A stretch of DNA of 64,000 nt from Macrostomum hystrix (lineage: Eukaryota > Platyhelminthes > Macrostomidae): NCBI GenBank assembly GCA_950097015.1, contig CATNEN010000039.1:7828501-7892500 (forward strand), read 5' to 3'. Under the pieces are notes generated by a model, which ran no database searches, had not been told where the DNA came from, and saw only the letters and a list, made by a program, of their open reading frames with translations. Shown piece after piece: positions 31,855-44,323 of the stretch (positions are counted from its first letter, which is position 1; each line of letters begins with the position of its first letter). The position numbers and the translations under genes were made by a program.

Positions 31855-33290
31855 TGTTGCAATGCACCGTCGTAGCTAGCTGTGCAACTGCATTCTCAAG
31901 TGTTTTCGCTATTTTCTCAGAGGCTTGTCAACGATGGCAGTCAGTTTTAACCACTAGATTTTGCCATTGCAGGAGTCGATATATTTTAATTGCTGCAACC
32001 TGCTCTACTGTGCGGTGCTGTCCGTTCTCTATGCTCCGATTCCTTCCTTTCTGTGTAAAATGCCTTGCTCTCTCGTTGAATTTTTAGCAGTACTGTGCTC
32101 ACCAAGATGAGCTCCTAAATTTTTTATCGATGTATAAATAATTTACCTGCAGCTTTATCTGACCTCTATTTCAGTGGCTGCCCCATCTTTCAGATGATGT
32201 TCATTAACCTCTCATATTCTAAACACTCGTAGCATATATGCTGCGTGTCAACTCAACTATTTAAACAAATCTGTAATAACCTGTTGAAAAATACTTGAAT
32301 TCAAAATCGATTCCACAATATAAAACTTGCTCATCCTTTGTTGCAATTTCTTTTGCACAGAATTTTTCGTTTACAAAATCGCTGTATTTAAATTGATAAT
32401 CAAAAATGCTAAATAAAGGCGTTGACAGAGTTTGATTACCTGTAGTTTGAGCTGCAGTATTATCGTTTGTTTGACAGCTTTTTAATGTTCTAGCTCCACT
32501 GTTTTCGTTTTTTGCTTCTTATGCGTTCATTTTAGTTAATTTTGCTTTCCAGCTCGAAAAGTAAGTTTTCATGGTTGATAGGTAAATTATATAACAACTT
32601 GGTCCAATGAAGGCTTGCAAGTCACTCTGAAAATATTAAAGTTTCAATTTAAATGCCGGAAGAACTCGTAATTTACCTAATCTAAAGAAATTCATACTGA
32701 AAAAAAATATTCGAACCACGACTAAAACTAAAATATGAGCCATCTGCAGTAATATGATCTACGTGTGCTATAGTATGATCGAAAAATAGATAGATTGATA
32801 GGCCATTGATAGATTATTCAGAGATAAGGCTCTATTAACTGCCGCAGCGTCGAGACCGGTAGAAATGACTAAAATAATATCGATTAACTGGTCAAATCTA
32901 TTAAAAGTACTACCAACCCATTTTGTCGCCCGTTTTTGTACCAATGGTATATTTCCGCACTCCGACTCGTGTGTCTCTATGGCAAAAAGCACTCGTGCGC
33001 GGAAATTGCAGTGTTGTTGGATTCATTATTGCACACAGTAAGAGTGGTAGGAAGCAGGGGTCAAGGGGACGCATTCTTATTTGAGCCAGCGTGCGGGAAT
33101 GAAAGAATCTATGGCCAAATCTCCACTGTTTTACACATGGACATCGTGCAGGAATGACACTCTCCGTTCCTGCACGCAAACAATTTATTTATATGTTTAT
33201 TTGTTTGATTTTTATTTATTTATTATTTGATTTATTTTTAACCCTCTCTCTCTTTCCTCCCGTCCACACTTTATTCTTAATATGAATTTT
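31855..33290. other. AT-rich spacer downstream of bZIP
   Basis: No supported gene. Holds the bZIP 3'UTR region and a hairpin at 33145-33176 (CGTGCAGGAA paired with TTCCTGCACG). Confidence 0.5.
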
Positions 33291-33491
33291 GTCTATGGTT
33301 AGTCTAATGGCTCTAATAAGAATGAAATTCATGAACGCTTACTCGTGCGTCTATGGCCAAAGCACGAGTGCGCTTCGCGCTTCGCGCACTCGTGCTTTTC
33401 CCATTGACGCACTCGTAAGCGTTCAAGAATTATACAGTCCCCTTGCGTGGGGTGTGGGGGCGGAGCCCCCACTAATACGATTACCATAGAC
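33291..33491. mobile_element. MITE-like fold-back element, ~200 bp
   Basis: Termini GTCTATGGT and ACCATAGAC are inverted. The interior at 33334-33425 is a large imperfect palindrome (GAACGCTTACTCGTGCGTC..GCACGAGTGCGC with its complement). No coding capacity. Target duplication unclear. Confidence 0.6.
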
Positions 33492-34026
33492 ATTTAAACC
33501 AAAGATAGACCCACTAGCCCGAAAGCTTTATTTCGTCCGATTTTAAAAGGGTTGAGCCATAGACATATGCATTCCTGCACTGTCGTGAAATTATCTTGTC
33601 TATTTAGAGCTTTACCTCCATGTAAATAATCACCAAAGATTCACCTCAGTCATCTAACCCAATTTGAAATCGACATGGCTAGCACCATAGACCCAAATTT
33701 TTGCGCTCCATTAATTGATTTGAACTACGTCACCGTGAGTGGAGTTTCGACGGATGCTGTAGCCGTTTTGTCTACAGAAAGCAAATTCGAGCGAGAGAGT
33801 GAAGAAGTATTGGCACTGTCACTGGAGGTTATTAATTGGCACCGATGAACAGTTGGAGAAGCTACTGGCTACGGAGGTGTGCGTGATGAGAATTTAAATG
33901 AACTAAATATACTATAATTAATGTTCCGTTTCCTTTACAGTGCAAGAATCTCACATCATTCCTGCACTGATTTTCTGCTTGATTTCAATGGCGTTTTTAC
34001 CGTAGACAGTTGCATTGCGGCACTCG

Positions 34027-34054
34027 AAAGAGTGCGGGAACGACATTCCTGCAC
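34027..34054. repeat. Short hairpin (GTGCGGGAA / TTCCTGCAC)
   Basis: Same design as the hairpin at 33145-33176; single copies of TTCCTGCAC also lie at ~33556 and ~33950. Confidence 0.6.
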
Positions 34055-34089
34055 GTTGAATCCGACAACAACACTGTGGTATTTACCCC

Positions 34090-34385
34090 CTGAAAGTTAT
34101 TTTTGCTGCACCGAACGGAGCAACGCAAGCACACGAAACTCAGGAACACGGCAGGCCAACTTTTTGCTGCGCATTTTCTGAAACAAGAATTAGGTCGCTA
34201 GCTCTTCAGACCGTCGAGATATTCATAGGTTCTGGCCGAAGGTCAGGTTGTTTTTCATAAGAGCTAATGTATTTCATACACCAGGCCTTCAAACTTTATC
34301 AGCATGTCACCCGAATGTGCCTGCATTATCTCCGTCTTCGGTGGTCACCTACCTTTATCTAGACGGAGCTGCTTGGAACATGGAA
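34090..34385 (+). repeat. Dispersed non-coding repeat R1, copy 2
   Basis: Inverted relative to 3650-3960 (shared CGAACGGAGCAACGCAAGCA, GGCCAACTTTTTG, CAGACCGTCGAGATATTCA, GGTGGTCACCTA). Confidence 0.75.
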
Positions 34386-34780
34386 AATGGATTTCTCGTT
34401 TGAGCCAGAAAAAAATTTGGCTTGAAAAAAATTCGCAAAAGTATTGATTGGATGATCAAATAAATGACACTTACGAAACCAGACACTTACGTTGAGAAAC
34501 CGGTAAGTACTCAACGCTTTTACTATACTCCATTCCACTTTCCAACACCAATAAAGTGTCTAACAGACAATTTTAAATGGTTCTCAAGAGTTTTCCAAGA
34601 ACATTTTTTAAAGTTAAAGTGCTAGTTCACTAGAAACTGTCGAGTACGACAAATTGGCGACGATCTTGAACAATCCACTACCGAAATTCACACTTAACAT
34701 TCTGGCTTTCCTGATGTCCCAGTGCTCATTGCGCTAACAATTTAGCCCTGAAGCAATTTAGGCTGACCGTAGCGGCCTTC

Positions 34781-35068
34781 ATGACAGACGTTGTCGCGAC
34801 GACTCCGCAAGCTCCACTGGGGATTGTTGCCAGTGAGGAGCGCACGGAAATGGCTTTCAGTCAGCTCGATTCGGCCAGTAGTGAGGCTGCGAGGATTAAA
34901 TTTCTAATTGGAAGCTGGGTTTTCAATTTTCATCATTGCCGGAAAATTCTTCGACAGGCTGATCCACCGATGGGGTTGCCCCGTCATTGGCTGCCCAAAT
35001 CCATCGGGGATCGCACAGTCGACTTGGCGGCTATGCTAGCAAATCGTAGATACGATGGCGAAAACTGA
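34781..35068 (+). CDS. Small ORF upstream of the sodium channel, 95 aa (doubtful)
   Basis: The ATG-started frame MTDVVATTPQAPLGIV..ANRRYDGEN ends 97 nt before the sodium channel start. No recognised domain. It could be an upstream ORF in the channel's 5'UTR, a separate small gene, or chance. Confidence 0.25.
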   Translation: MTDVVATTPQAPLGIVASEERTEMAFSQLDSASSEAARIKFLIGSWVFNFHHCRKILRQADPPMGLPRHWLPKSIGDRTVDLAAMLANRRYDGEN

Positions 35069-35165
35069 TGTCTAACTGGTTTAAAACTTCAAGCATTCTC
35101 GTTAAGCATACCCAGCTCAAACCGACTTTGAAGACGCACAACAAGTTTTTCGTGCCCTCCGAAAA

Positions 35166-38100
35166 ATGGCGGCTTCTGGGTCGTCGCAGGCCTTTCGACA
35201 GTTCGTGCCCGAGTCTCTGGCCAGAATTCACCGTCGCCAGGAGGAGCTCAGCTTTCTTGGTCAGGCCCTGAGCGCGCATCACGCCTCCGCTTTCCCCAAC
35301 TCTGCCACACCGCTGGCCGCGGCCGAGGTAACTTCCAGTGGAGCGGGTGTCGGCTCCTCCACACTGCCGCAGACTGGCCAGCCGCAGCCACCAGGCTCTT
35401 CCGACGAGCGCAAGCCGAACGCAAAGCTGGAGGCGGGTATGAAGCTACCGCCATCAATGTCTGACACCTTTCCAGTGAAGAAGCTGAGCGGAATTCCGTT
35501 GGAAGACATCGACGAGTTCTACGGTGACAAGATGACCTTCGTTGTCATAGCCAAGGATAAGACAATATTCCGTTTCTCCGCTTCTAACGCTCTGTTTGTT
35601 CTGTCACCTTTCAACCCGGTGCGCAGAGGAGCCATATTTGTGTTGACGCACCCGGCCTTCTCGATGCTCGTGCTGATGGCAATTATTTGCAACTGCGTCT
35701 TCATGGCCCGGAACAGCAGCTCAGAGGCTGTGGAGTACACATTTACGGCCATATACACAACAGAAGCTACCATCAAAGCAGTTTCTCGTGGCTTAATTCT
35801 AAGCGACTTTACTTATTTGAGAGACGCTTGGAACTGGCTGGACTTCATTGTGATCGGCCTAGCCTATCTGATGTTCTTTATTCCGACGCTGGGTAACTTA
35901 AGCGCGTTGCGGTCACTCCGTGTTCTTCGTGCCCTGAAAACCGTTACCACGGTGCCTGGGCTCAAGACTATTGTTGGAGCGCTGATGGAAGCCGTAAAGC
36001 GTCTTCGCGATGTTGGCATTCTCACCATCTTTGTGCTGAGTATTTTCGCTCTAATTGGCCTGCAGATGTACAAAGGAACGCTGCTGCAGAAGTGCGTTCT
36101 GGAGTTCAACTTCACGGCTTTGCTCGAGGCTCGCGGCTTTAACGAATCTGAGATGGACCAAGACGCTCTGGAGTTGATGAGAGAGCGTGAATTTGACCTA
36201 CATGGCAATAACCGCAGCAACTGGCATCCGGACTTGCTCATCTGCAGCTTTTCAAGCCTGGGTCAGCCCTGTCCACAAGGCTACCAGTGCTTTAGTACCG
36301 ACGATGCCAACCCGAACTTTGGCTACACCAGCTTTGACAACTTCGGCTGGGCCATGCTGTGCGCCTTTCGTCTGATGACGCAAGACTACTGGGAGAATCT
36401 CTACCAGCTCATCATCCGAAGCAATGGAACGCCGCACTTTTTTTTCTTTGTACTCGTTATCATGCTGGGTTCGTTCTTCCTCATGAATGTAATCCTGGCC
36501 ATTGTGGCTATGGCATACGATGAAGTTCGAATGCAGGACATCCTGGATGAGGAGGCCGAAGTGGCTGCGCGTAAAGAAGAAGACGAACGTCGAGAGGCTG
36601 AGGCTGAGGCTGAAGCTGAGGCTGAGGTGGAGGCCGCAGCTGAGCCCATGCTCCAGTCACCATTGTCGCTTCCCTTGGGAGATCTCCAGGGAAATGACAT
36701 GGTCTCCTGTAGCCACTGTACACCACAGCTGCAGCAGCCGCCACCGTTGCCGATTTTCCCTTACGTCGACGATTCGAATGCTCAGACGCCGGACGCGATG
36801 GCCGCGGCATCGGCGGCGGCGCTGATGTCGCCGATGCGAACTCCGCTGGCGAGACGAGCGGCCGAGCAGCTGCTGAAATACGACATCATTCGATCCGCTT
36901 CTATCGATGAAAAAGTCAGCAGCGATAGCGATAGTGAGAATGACTTCGTTGATAAAAGTAATTCGGATTGCGATAAATGTCCTTGCCATAGGGAGGTCTC
37001 AGTGGCAGAGGACATTGAGGCTGCCGTAGCTGCTGTGACCTCTGAAGAAGCACCGAAGGAGAAGAAGTTCGAATATTGGAAGCGGGTGATGCTGGAAAAG
37101 CTATGTTACAGCTGGGAGTGCTGTTACTGTTGGAAGGTTTTAGAGAAGTATGTTAGCCTCTTTATTCTAGATCCATTCGTCGAGCTGTTCATCACTATTT
37201 GCATCCTTGTCAACACATTATTTATGGCGCTGGATGTCCCAGCGAATTCTCAAGCTTTTAAGGACTTCTTGAGTAACGCGAACCTCTTCTTCACTGCCAC
37301 ATTTGCCATCGAGGCCTTCTCGAAGCTTATCGGCATGCGGCCCGCTGTGTATTTTCGTGACGGTTGGAACATCTTCGACTTCTCCATAGTGCTGCTCAGC
37401 CTGGTAGAACTGCCGCTGCAGAATGTGCAGGGTCTGTCCATTCTACGAGCTTTCCGTCTGCTGCGAGTGTTTAAGCTGGCAAAGTCCTGGCAGACAATGA
37501 ACCTGCTATTTGCTATCATCGCACGGACCATGGGCGCACTGGGAAACCTGGTCTTTGTTCTAGGCATCGTGATTTTCATCTTCGCCGTTGTCGGCATGCA
37601 GCTTTTCGGCGAAAGCTACCATGCATACAAGAACATCACACTCTATCCGGAATACGATGGCTATCATCCTCGCTGGAATTTTGTTGACTTCACGCACAGC
37701 TTCATGATTGTGTTTCGCGTGCTCTGCGGCGAGTGGATCGAGAGCATGTGGGACTGCATGCGTCTCAACGGGTTCGTATGCGTGCCGTTTTTCATGCTCA
37801 CGAAAGTCATCGCTGGCCTGGTGGTGCTGAGTCTATTCCTGGCCTTGCTCCTCAGCAGCTTCGGCTCCGAGAGCCTCCAACGCCGAGAAGAGGAAGAGGA
37901 AGAGGTGAACAAACTGCAGCAGGCCATCGACCGTATCAATCGCTTTCTAGTCTGGTCACACCTCAAGGTGAAGGGCTTCGCGGCCAGACTGTTTGGCGGA
38001 CTGAAGCGTCGTCTCTGGGCTCGTCCAGTGCGGGACAGCGAACTATTTGAGGATGACAATGGAGACGATGTCGAAGATGGTAAGACCATAGATCAGAATC

Positions 38101-41100
38101 GTCGGCGAGCTGGTGGCAGCAATCCAGAGTTGTCGCTGCGCAGTGGCCAATCACCATTGAGACGTCATGGCGCCCTGGTGATAGAAAACTTTGGCCTGTC
38201 CGGCGTCAGTCACCTTCTAATCGGTGCTCACAGCGAATCGCCACAAGAAGAGCATTCAGTAAATTTGATTGAGGGGCCATCCCCACCGCCACCAGTCACG
38301 CTGCCGAATTTCAGCAAGGAGCCAGAGGTGACCGAAGTTGAAATACTCTACTGGGATACTCCGGAGGACTGCGTACCCGCCAAGCTGACCAACATGTGCC
38401 CCTGGATTGCTCGGCTCTGCAATTCAACGGCACTTGGCCGCTTTTGGTGGGGCTTGCGGTGTCGTGCCTACCGCCTGGTCGATCACCGCTACTTCGAAGC
38501 GTTCATTATCGCCCTCATCGCCATTAGCAGCCTAACATTGACCCTCGAAGACGTGAATCTCCCACGCAGACCAAGGCTCAAATTGACGCTCGAGTACATG
38601 GACAAGTGTTTCACAATTATCTTCGCTTTTGAAATGCTCGTTAAGTGGTTCGCTTTCGGTCTGAAAAAGTACTTCAGCGACGCCTGGTGCTGGCTAGATT
38701 TCGTAATTGTCAATGTGGCAGTCATCAGCCTGGTGCTAAACTCATTGGGCGGTGAGGCCGGGCAGAGTATGGGCGCGTTCAAGGCCATGCGAACTTTAAG
38801 GGCCCTGCGGCCTCTGCGAGCCGTCAGCCGGTGGGAAGGCATGCGCATTGTGGTAAATGCGCTGATTCAGGCCATACCGTCTATCTTCAACGTGCTGCTC
38901 GTTTGCCTGGTGTTCTGGCTCATCTTCAGTATCATGGGGGTCCAGCTGTTTGGTGGACAATTTTTTAAGTGCGTCAGCAAGGAGACTGGGGAGCGTCTGT
39001 TGCCAGTGGTGGTGCCGGACCTCGAGTCTTGCGAACGAATGCGCCTGGCCTTCGACAATGTGTCCTGGGTGAACTCTCGGATTAACTTTGACAATGTGCT
39101 CAATGGCTACCTGGCACTATTCCAGATATCAACATACAAGGGCTGGACCGCTATTATTGCTGACGCTGTTGACACGACAGGTGGGTTGTTGACCTTGGTT
39201 GTTGAAAAGTGCACGGGGTAGTGTCCCAAACAGGCAAATGCAATTTTCTTGCGATTATAAGTTATCGACTGCATATAATCATGTAGTCATGAGTGTTGTA
39301 GTTAAGTTGTGTAGTACTTATATTTAGAGAACATTAAAATAATGCAACTGTTAAAAAATAATTAACACTTGACTTCCCTCTAGTTGTACCACGTTTCGTC
39401 TGAGTTTTAAAGCCTGTAAATAACTATTTCTGAACATCTTACGGCTAAAATCATTGAATGATAGAATAGAATGACCATCAAGATTCGATGAGAAATCCAT
39501 CCCAGACACAGATAATTTTTGTGAATCACCAACTTAGGCCCTTCAAAGCATCGCCTCCATGTACGAGGGCTGCTCAAAAAGTTTCCGGAAAAACATATTT
39601 TAACATATCAAACCAGCATGAAATTTTACTAGCAGTCAGACACAGATCCTAACACTTCTCAAAATATCCGCCATCGCAATCCAAGCACTTTTTCATGCTG
39701 TTAAACCACGCAGAAAAACATGCCCCCAAAATAGTCTCTGTTGATTTTCGCCAATTCGCCTTCCATCGCATTCAGCAGCTCCTCCTGGGTGTCAAAACGC
39801 CTCCCTTTCAAATTCCGCTTGATTTTCGGAAAGAGGAAGAAATCGCAAGGCGCCAGATCAGGTGAATACGGCGGATGCGGCAGCAGCGTCAGGTTTGTCG
39901 CCGACAAAAACTCTGACGCCACTCGGGCCTTGTGTGCCGATGCGTCATCGTAGTGCAGGATGATGTGCCGATCTCTGGTCTTTGGCCGCTGTTCTTGAAG
40001 CACTTCAGTGAGGCATCTGGTTGTGTACCACTCTGCCGTCACTGTGGCACATTGTCCAGCACCACAGGCGGCAGAATCCCACAGCGACGGAAGAAAACTG
40101 CGACCATCACTTTCCCGACACTGCGTTCTCGTGCATGCGAATTTCACCGGCACTCCTTCACCATCAGCAACCCATTGCCGGCCCTGAGCTTTAGTTTCTG
40201 GATCGTAAAAGTAGATCCAGGTTTCGTCACCTGTTAGCACGTTGGACACCAGCGGTGAGGCTCCTGCGTTGAACTGACGCAGCGCAGACTGGCAGAAACT
40301 GACTCGGGCTTCCCTGTGCTCGGCAGTTAGCTGATGGGGTACCCATCTGGCGCACAGCTTGCGTACGCCAAGTCGATCGTGCAGAATGGAATTCATGGTG
40401 TCATCTGACACCCCAACATTCTGCACGAGCTCACGAGTGGTCACACGTCTGTCTTCGTCAAGCAGACGCCTGGTGGCAGCCTCAGTTGTAGGCGTAATGG
40501 CTAAATTCGGACGTACTTCACGCGGTTCGTCGTCAAGACCGGATGCACCAGTCCAAAAACGAGCGTGCCACTCGTACACGACGCTCTGGCTTGGGGCTTC
40601 ACTTCGAAGCGCCGTTTGAAGCATCTGCAGGCACTAGGATGGAGAATTTCCCAGGCGGAAAAGCAGCAGCAGCATGGCTCTCTTGTCACGCCGGGTCAGG
40701 CTTGGAGGTGGGTCCTGGTTCTCGTCAGTCTGGGCTCTCTTGCGAGTGAACATGGAAATGCAGCGAGCTGAAATTTTAGGCATACTGTCTCAATATATTC
40801 CTTGATCATTCCCTAAAAAAGCTCCTAAAAATAGTGCCACGAACTATGTTTTTCCGGAAACTTATTGAGCAACCCTCGTATCAACAACAAACAATGCCTT
40901 TGTTGCTATCCCCACCACCGCAGGTGTCGGCAAGCAGCCATTTCGCGACGCCAACACGCCGATGTACTTCTTCTTTGTACTTTTCATTATCTTCGGCTCG
41001 TTTTTCACCTTGAACTTGTTCATCGGCGTCATCATCGACAACTTCAACGTGCAGAAGAAGCGTGCCGGGGGCTCTCTGGAGATGTTTATGACGGAGGACC

Positions 41101-42899
41101 AGAAGAAGTACTACAAAGCTATGAAGAAGATGAGCAGCGCCTCGCCACAGAAGCCAGTGCCGAAGCCGAATCTGCGCGTGTCCCAGTTTTTCTTCTTAAT
41201 TACCAGCAATCAGAAGTTCGATATTGTCATCATGTCCTTCATCATGCTCAACACGGTGGTCATGTGCATTGAGCATCACAACCAGTCGGCCGCATTCAGT
41301 ACCGTCGTGAACCAGGTGAACCGATTCTTTATCGTCCTATTTACAGGTGAGGCGGTGTTCAAGCTGCTGGCTCAGCGCTGGCACTACTTCAAATTCGCTT
41401 GGAACGTCTTCGACTTCACAATTGTTGTGTTGAGCGTTCTCACCTGGGCCATGGAGGACATCATGCACGTGCTTCCGGTTCCGCCAACAATGATCCGAGT
41501 CGTACGCGTGTTCCGCGTCGGTCGCGTCCTTCGATTGGTGAAGTCTGCCCGCGGCATCCGGACGCTGCTGTTCTCGTTATTCGTGTCCCTACCTGCGCTG
41601 TTTAACATCGGCATTTTGCTGCTTATGGTCATGTTCATTTACAGCATTGTAGGCTTATCATTCTTCAGCCACGTCAGGCACCACAACGGCATCGATCAGA
41701 TTTTCAACTTCGAGACCTTCCCGAGCGCCATGATTGTGCTCTTCATGATGAGCACCTCCGCCGGCTGGGACGGCGTTCTGGATGGCCTGATGAACGAGGA
41801 GCCGCCGATGTGCAATCCAAACAAGCGACCGCACAGCGACTGCGGCAACTACGCCATCGCGGTGGTGTTCCTTGTCTCCTACTTGGTGATCAGCTTCCTG
41901 GTCATCATCAACATGTACATTGCCGTCATCCTGGAAAACTTCAGCCAGGCCACGGAAGACGTGCAGCAAGGACTGACGCAGGAGGACTTTGACCTATTCT
42001 ACGAGAAGTGGGAAAAGTACGACCTGAAGGCTAGGGGTTTCATCAAGCTGAGCGATGTGTACACCCTCATCGACGAGTTGGACCCCCCGTTGCAGGTCAG
42101 TCTTTTGTTTAGTATCTCAAAAAGCCCAACTTCCGTGATACAAGTGAGCATGCGGACAGTCTGGTGAGATGTGCGCTATCGAGCTTAATGTACTAGGCAT
42201 TGTGCCTGTTTACGTTTGTGCCTTCATGAGAGATTTTCGGTCTCTCATACTTATTGCGCGGCGCTTCCAAGGCTATGTACAGGTGTTCAGTCCGTGGACT
42301 GGGCAGGCCGCCGCACTCCTTGCCCAATGCAGGCAATTTTTTTATATTTGGGTGACCTGAAGTACATGGAAAGTGTTTTAATTAAGTTGTTTTTCTTGGG
42401 CTTTACTTTGTTTTCCTTCGAACTAACGACCTCAGAATTCCGAAGCTCCATCAAGCTCCATGAATCATACAGAATGTACATAATGACTTTGCCGTGGTTT
42501 GTAAGGCGAATCGGCAATTGTAAGAATATATACAGTTTTGTGTTCAAGAAATCATTGATCAGATGACGATAACGCTTAACTCACCTTCGTCAGGTACCCG
42601 CTCCAAACAAGATCAAACTGGCCAGCCTGGCTGTGCCAATCTGCGAAGGTGACACCGTCTACTGTGTGGACCTGCTGGACGCGTTGACAAAGAACTTCCT
42701 GGGCACCGGAGACGAGGCCGAGGAGGCCCTGGCCGAGATGCGGCCAGTCGGGAAGGCCAAGACTGAACGGGTGGTGGTCAGCAGCACCGCCGAGAGGCAG
42801 CGTCAGGTGGCCGCGGCGCGGATCATTCTGCGCTACTGGCGCCACTGGCGCGAGGTCAGAGCGAAGGGCGGAGCGGCTACGGCCCAGTCGGAGAGCTGA
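35166..42899 (+). CDS. Voltage-gated sodium channel alpha subunit (Nav1/para type), complete, 3 coding exons, 1830 aa
   Basis: Exons 35166-39180, 40924-42095 and 42594-42899 (4015+1172+306 nt) join in frame. Plasma-membrane channel for action potentials, with four six-helix domains. S4 segments: LSALRSLRVLRALKTVT (DI), LSILRAFRLLRVFKLAK (DII), MRTLRALRPLRAVSRWEG (DIII), IRVVRVFRVGRVLRLVKS (DIV). The selectivity filter is D407 (TQDYWENLY), E856 (CGEWIESMW), K1325 (TYKGWTAII), A1618 (TSAGWDGVL), i.e. DEKA, so Na+ selective. The fast-inactivation particle is MFM (1392-1394) before TEDQKKYY, as in insect para. The C-terminus has the EF-hand-like region EDFDLFYEKWEKYD, LDPPLQVPAPNK, and a weak IQ-like RIILRYWRHWR. 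Odd: 1338 codons in one exon, a mariner in intron 1, and Thr1328/Ala1329 after the DIII filter lysine. No lesions. Intron 2 (42096-42593) has a SINE A tail scrap. Confidence 0.97.
39564..40878 (-). mobile_element. mariner (D,D34D) element in sodium channel intron 1
   Basis: Inverted termini CGAGGGCTGCTCAAAAAGTT / CGAGGGTTGCTCAATAAGTT continue for ~33 bp, with TA duplications at 39562-39563 and 40879-40880. About 1315 bp, full length, transcribed opposite to the host gene. Without it the intron would be ~430 bp. Confidence 0.95.
39650..40783 (-). pseudogene. mariner transposase, full length but broken
   Basis: Reading starts at the ATG at 40783 (MPKISARCISMFTRK). An in-frame TAG lies at 40636-40634. 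Then follow the HTH and linker (RWVPHQLTAEHREAR), catalytic blocks VLTGDETWIYF and ILHYDDASAHKA, and PPYSPDLAPCDFFLF with 34 residues between the second and third Asp. Further lesions: an extra base near 40115 and a missing base near 40040 scramble ~27 residues, and a one-base shift near 39730 alters the C-terminus before the expected end. Once D,D34D-competent, now inactive. Confidence 0.88.
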
Positions 42900-44323
42900 C
42901 AGACTCAACTCAGAATACTTTTGTCCATGAAAAGCAGTTGTCAATCTTCTCTATTTTCACTTGCCACGATCAAAATTGACCAGCTGGACCTCAAGAATTC
43001 CCTAAACTTTTTTCTCGTTCCCCATTTCTTACTCGATGCTTGATTTTCTGCGGATACGAGCATTTTGTATTGCACATGAGAGCTAACTTACAGAATCACT
43101 GTCTTTTTTATAGCACTGCAGTTACATATAGCTTGTCCCTTTGAAACTACTGACAGTCACCGCTTTCGCATTTTTACTTTGCTCGTGTTAAAAATAAAAT
43201 ACATAAATTTCAAAATAGAATTCCGTGTTGCTCCTGCTTAATTAGCGTCAAGGATGTTCAGGTGCATGTTTGGTATCGTTGTGCAAACAATGCCACGAGC
43301 CACTTATTGCTTACGCACTTGTAGCTAAAACATTGACAATTTAAACTCGCGCGCTTTTTATTGAACTTTAAAAAACACCGCTCCCACTCGTTTATTCATT
43401 ATTCAACTTTATAGTTTTTCCTTCTTGCAATGCCGCTTCTGCAGTTTGCAACAAGCGAACTATGAGAACGAAATGCTTGGAACAAATGCTGACAAATTAA
43501 CGTTTCCAGCTCCAGGTACGAATGTCTTGCCTGACGAAACAGAAAAATTTCTCTCAAGCTAATAATTTTCTGCTGAAGTGCTTCTTGTTGTCAAATATGA
43601 AACATCTGGTTAAAAATCAAGCAAAATTTTCTAGTATTTCTTAATGCGTTATAAAAGTACATTCGAGTTAATTTCTGTTTTAATCCACCGGCTAAATAAA
43701 TAAAGTGTTGAGCATTACGAATTGAAGCTTTGAATCAAGCTATAGCCTTTGAGTTAATCATTGCGTCATTCATTATTTCTCTTGCACCGCATAATCTGTT
43801 GCGAGCTGTCTCGCCTGTATTCTCACAATGTTTTAAGGAGACGGTATTCTTTATAGCTTTATTCTACCACTTTGTCAAGGCAACTGCCCCGTTAAGGCAA
43901 GCTGAGGGTCCTTCTACTTTAACGTGTCTACCTGCCCGGGTGTTCTCGGAATAACTAGTGCTAGTAGCCCCATGATTTAGAGTTCACTGTATAGAGGGCG
44001 AATGGGAACAATCAATCCAGAAGTGCAACTAAGCTCTTTAATAATTTGTTACTGCGCCAAAAAAGGTTGACTATTTGCACATGTACGTTTTCAATCGAAG
44101 GCCTTATAATAAGGCACAAAAAATGATCACTGCCAAGAAAATTTATAATTAGTCTTTATAAGTCTGTTCCTAATCTACTTTAAATAACGTTAGCTCATGT
44201 ACTTTGTTTAGCAGCCTTCAGTGCTAGACTAAAATCCTTTTTTAAGGGCGTCTCGAACCTGCTTGAAAAAATACCGCAGATTATCGGTCAGTGTTAGGAT
44301 AAAACCTGTTTCAAAAAGCATCC
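42900..44323. other. Spacer between the Nav gene and PAN/LamG gene 1
   Basis: AT-rich; includes the sodium channel 3'UTR (AATAAA at ~43194). No supported gene. Confidence 0.5.

Noticed and set aside
35248-41969. Antisense and alternate-frame ORFs over the sodium channel exons
   Set aside because: Shadows of a GC-rich coding exon; no domains or codon pattern of their own.
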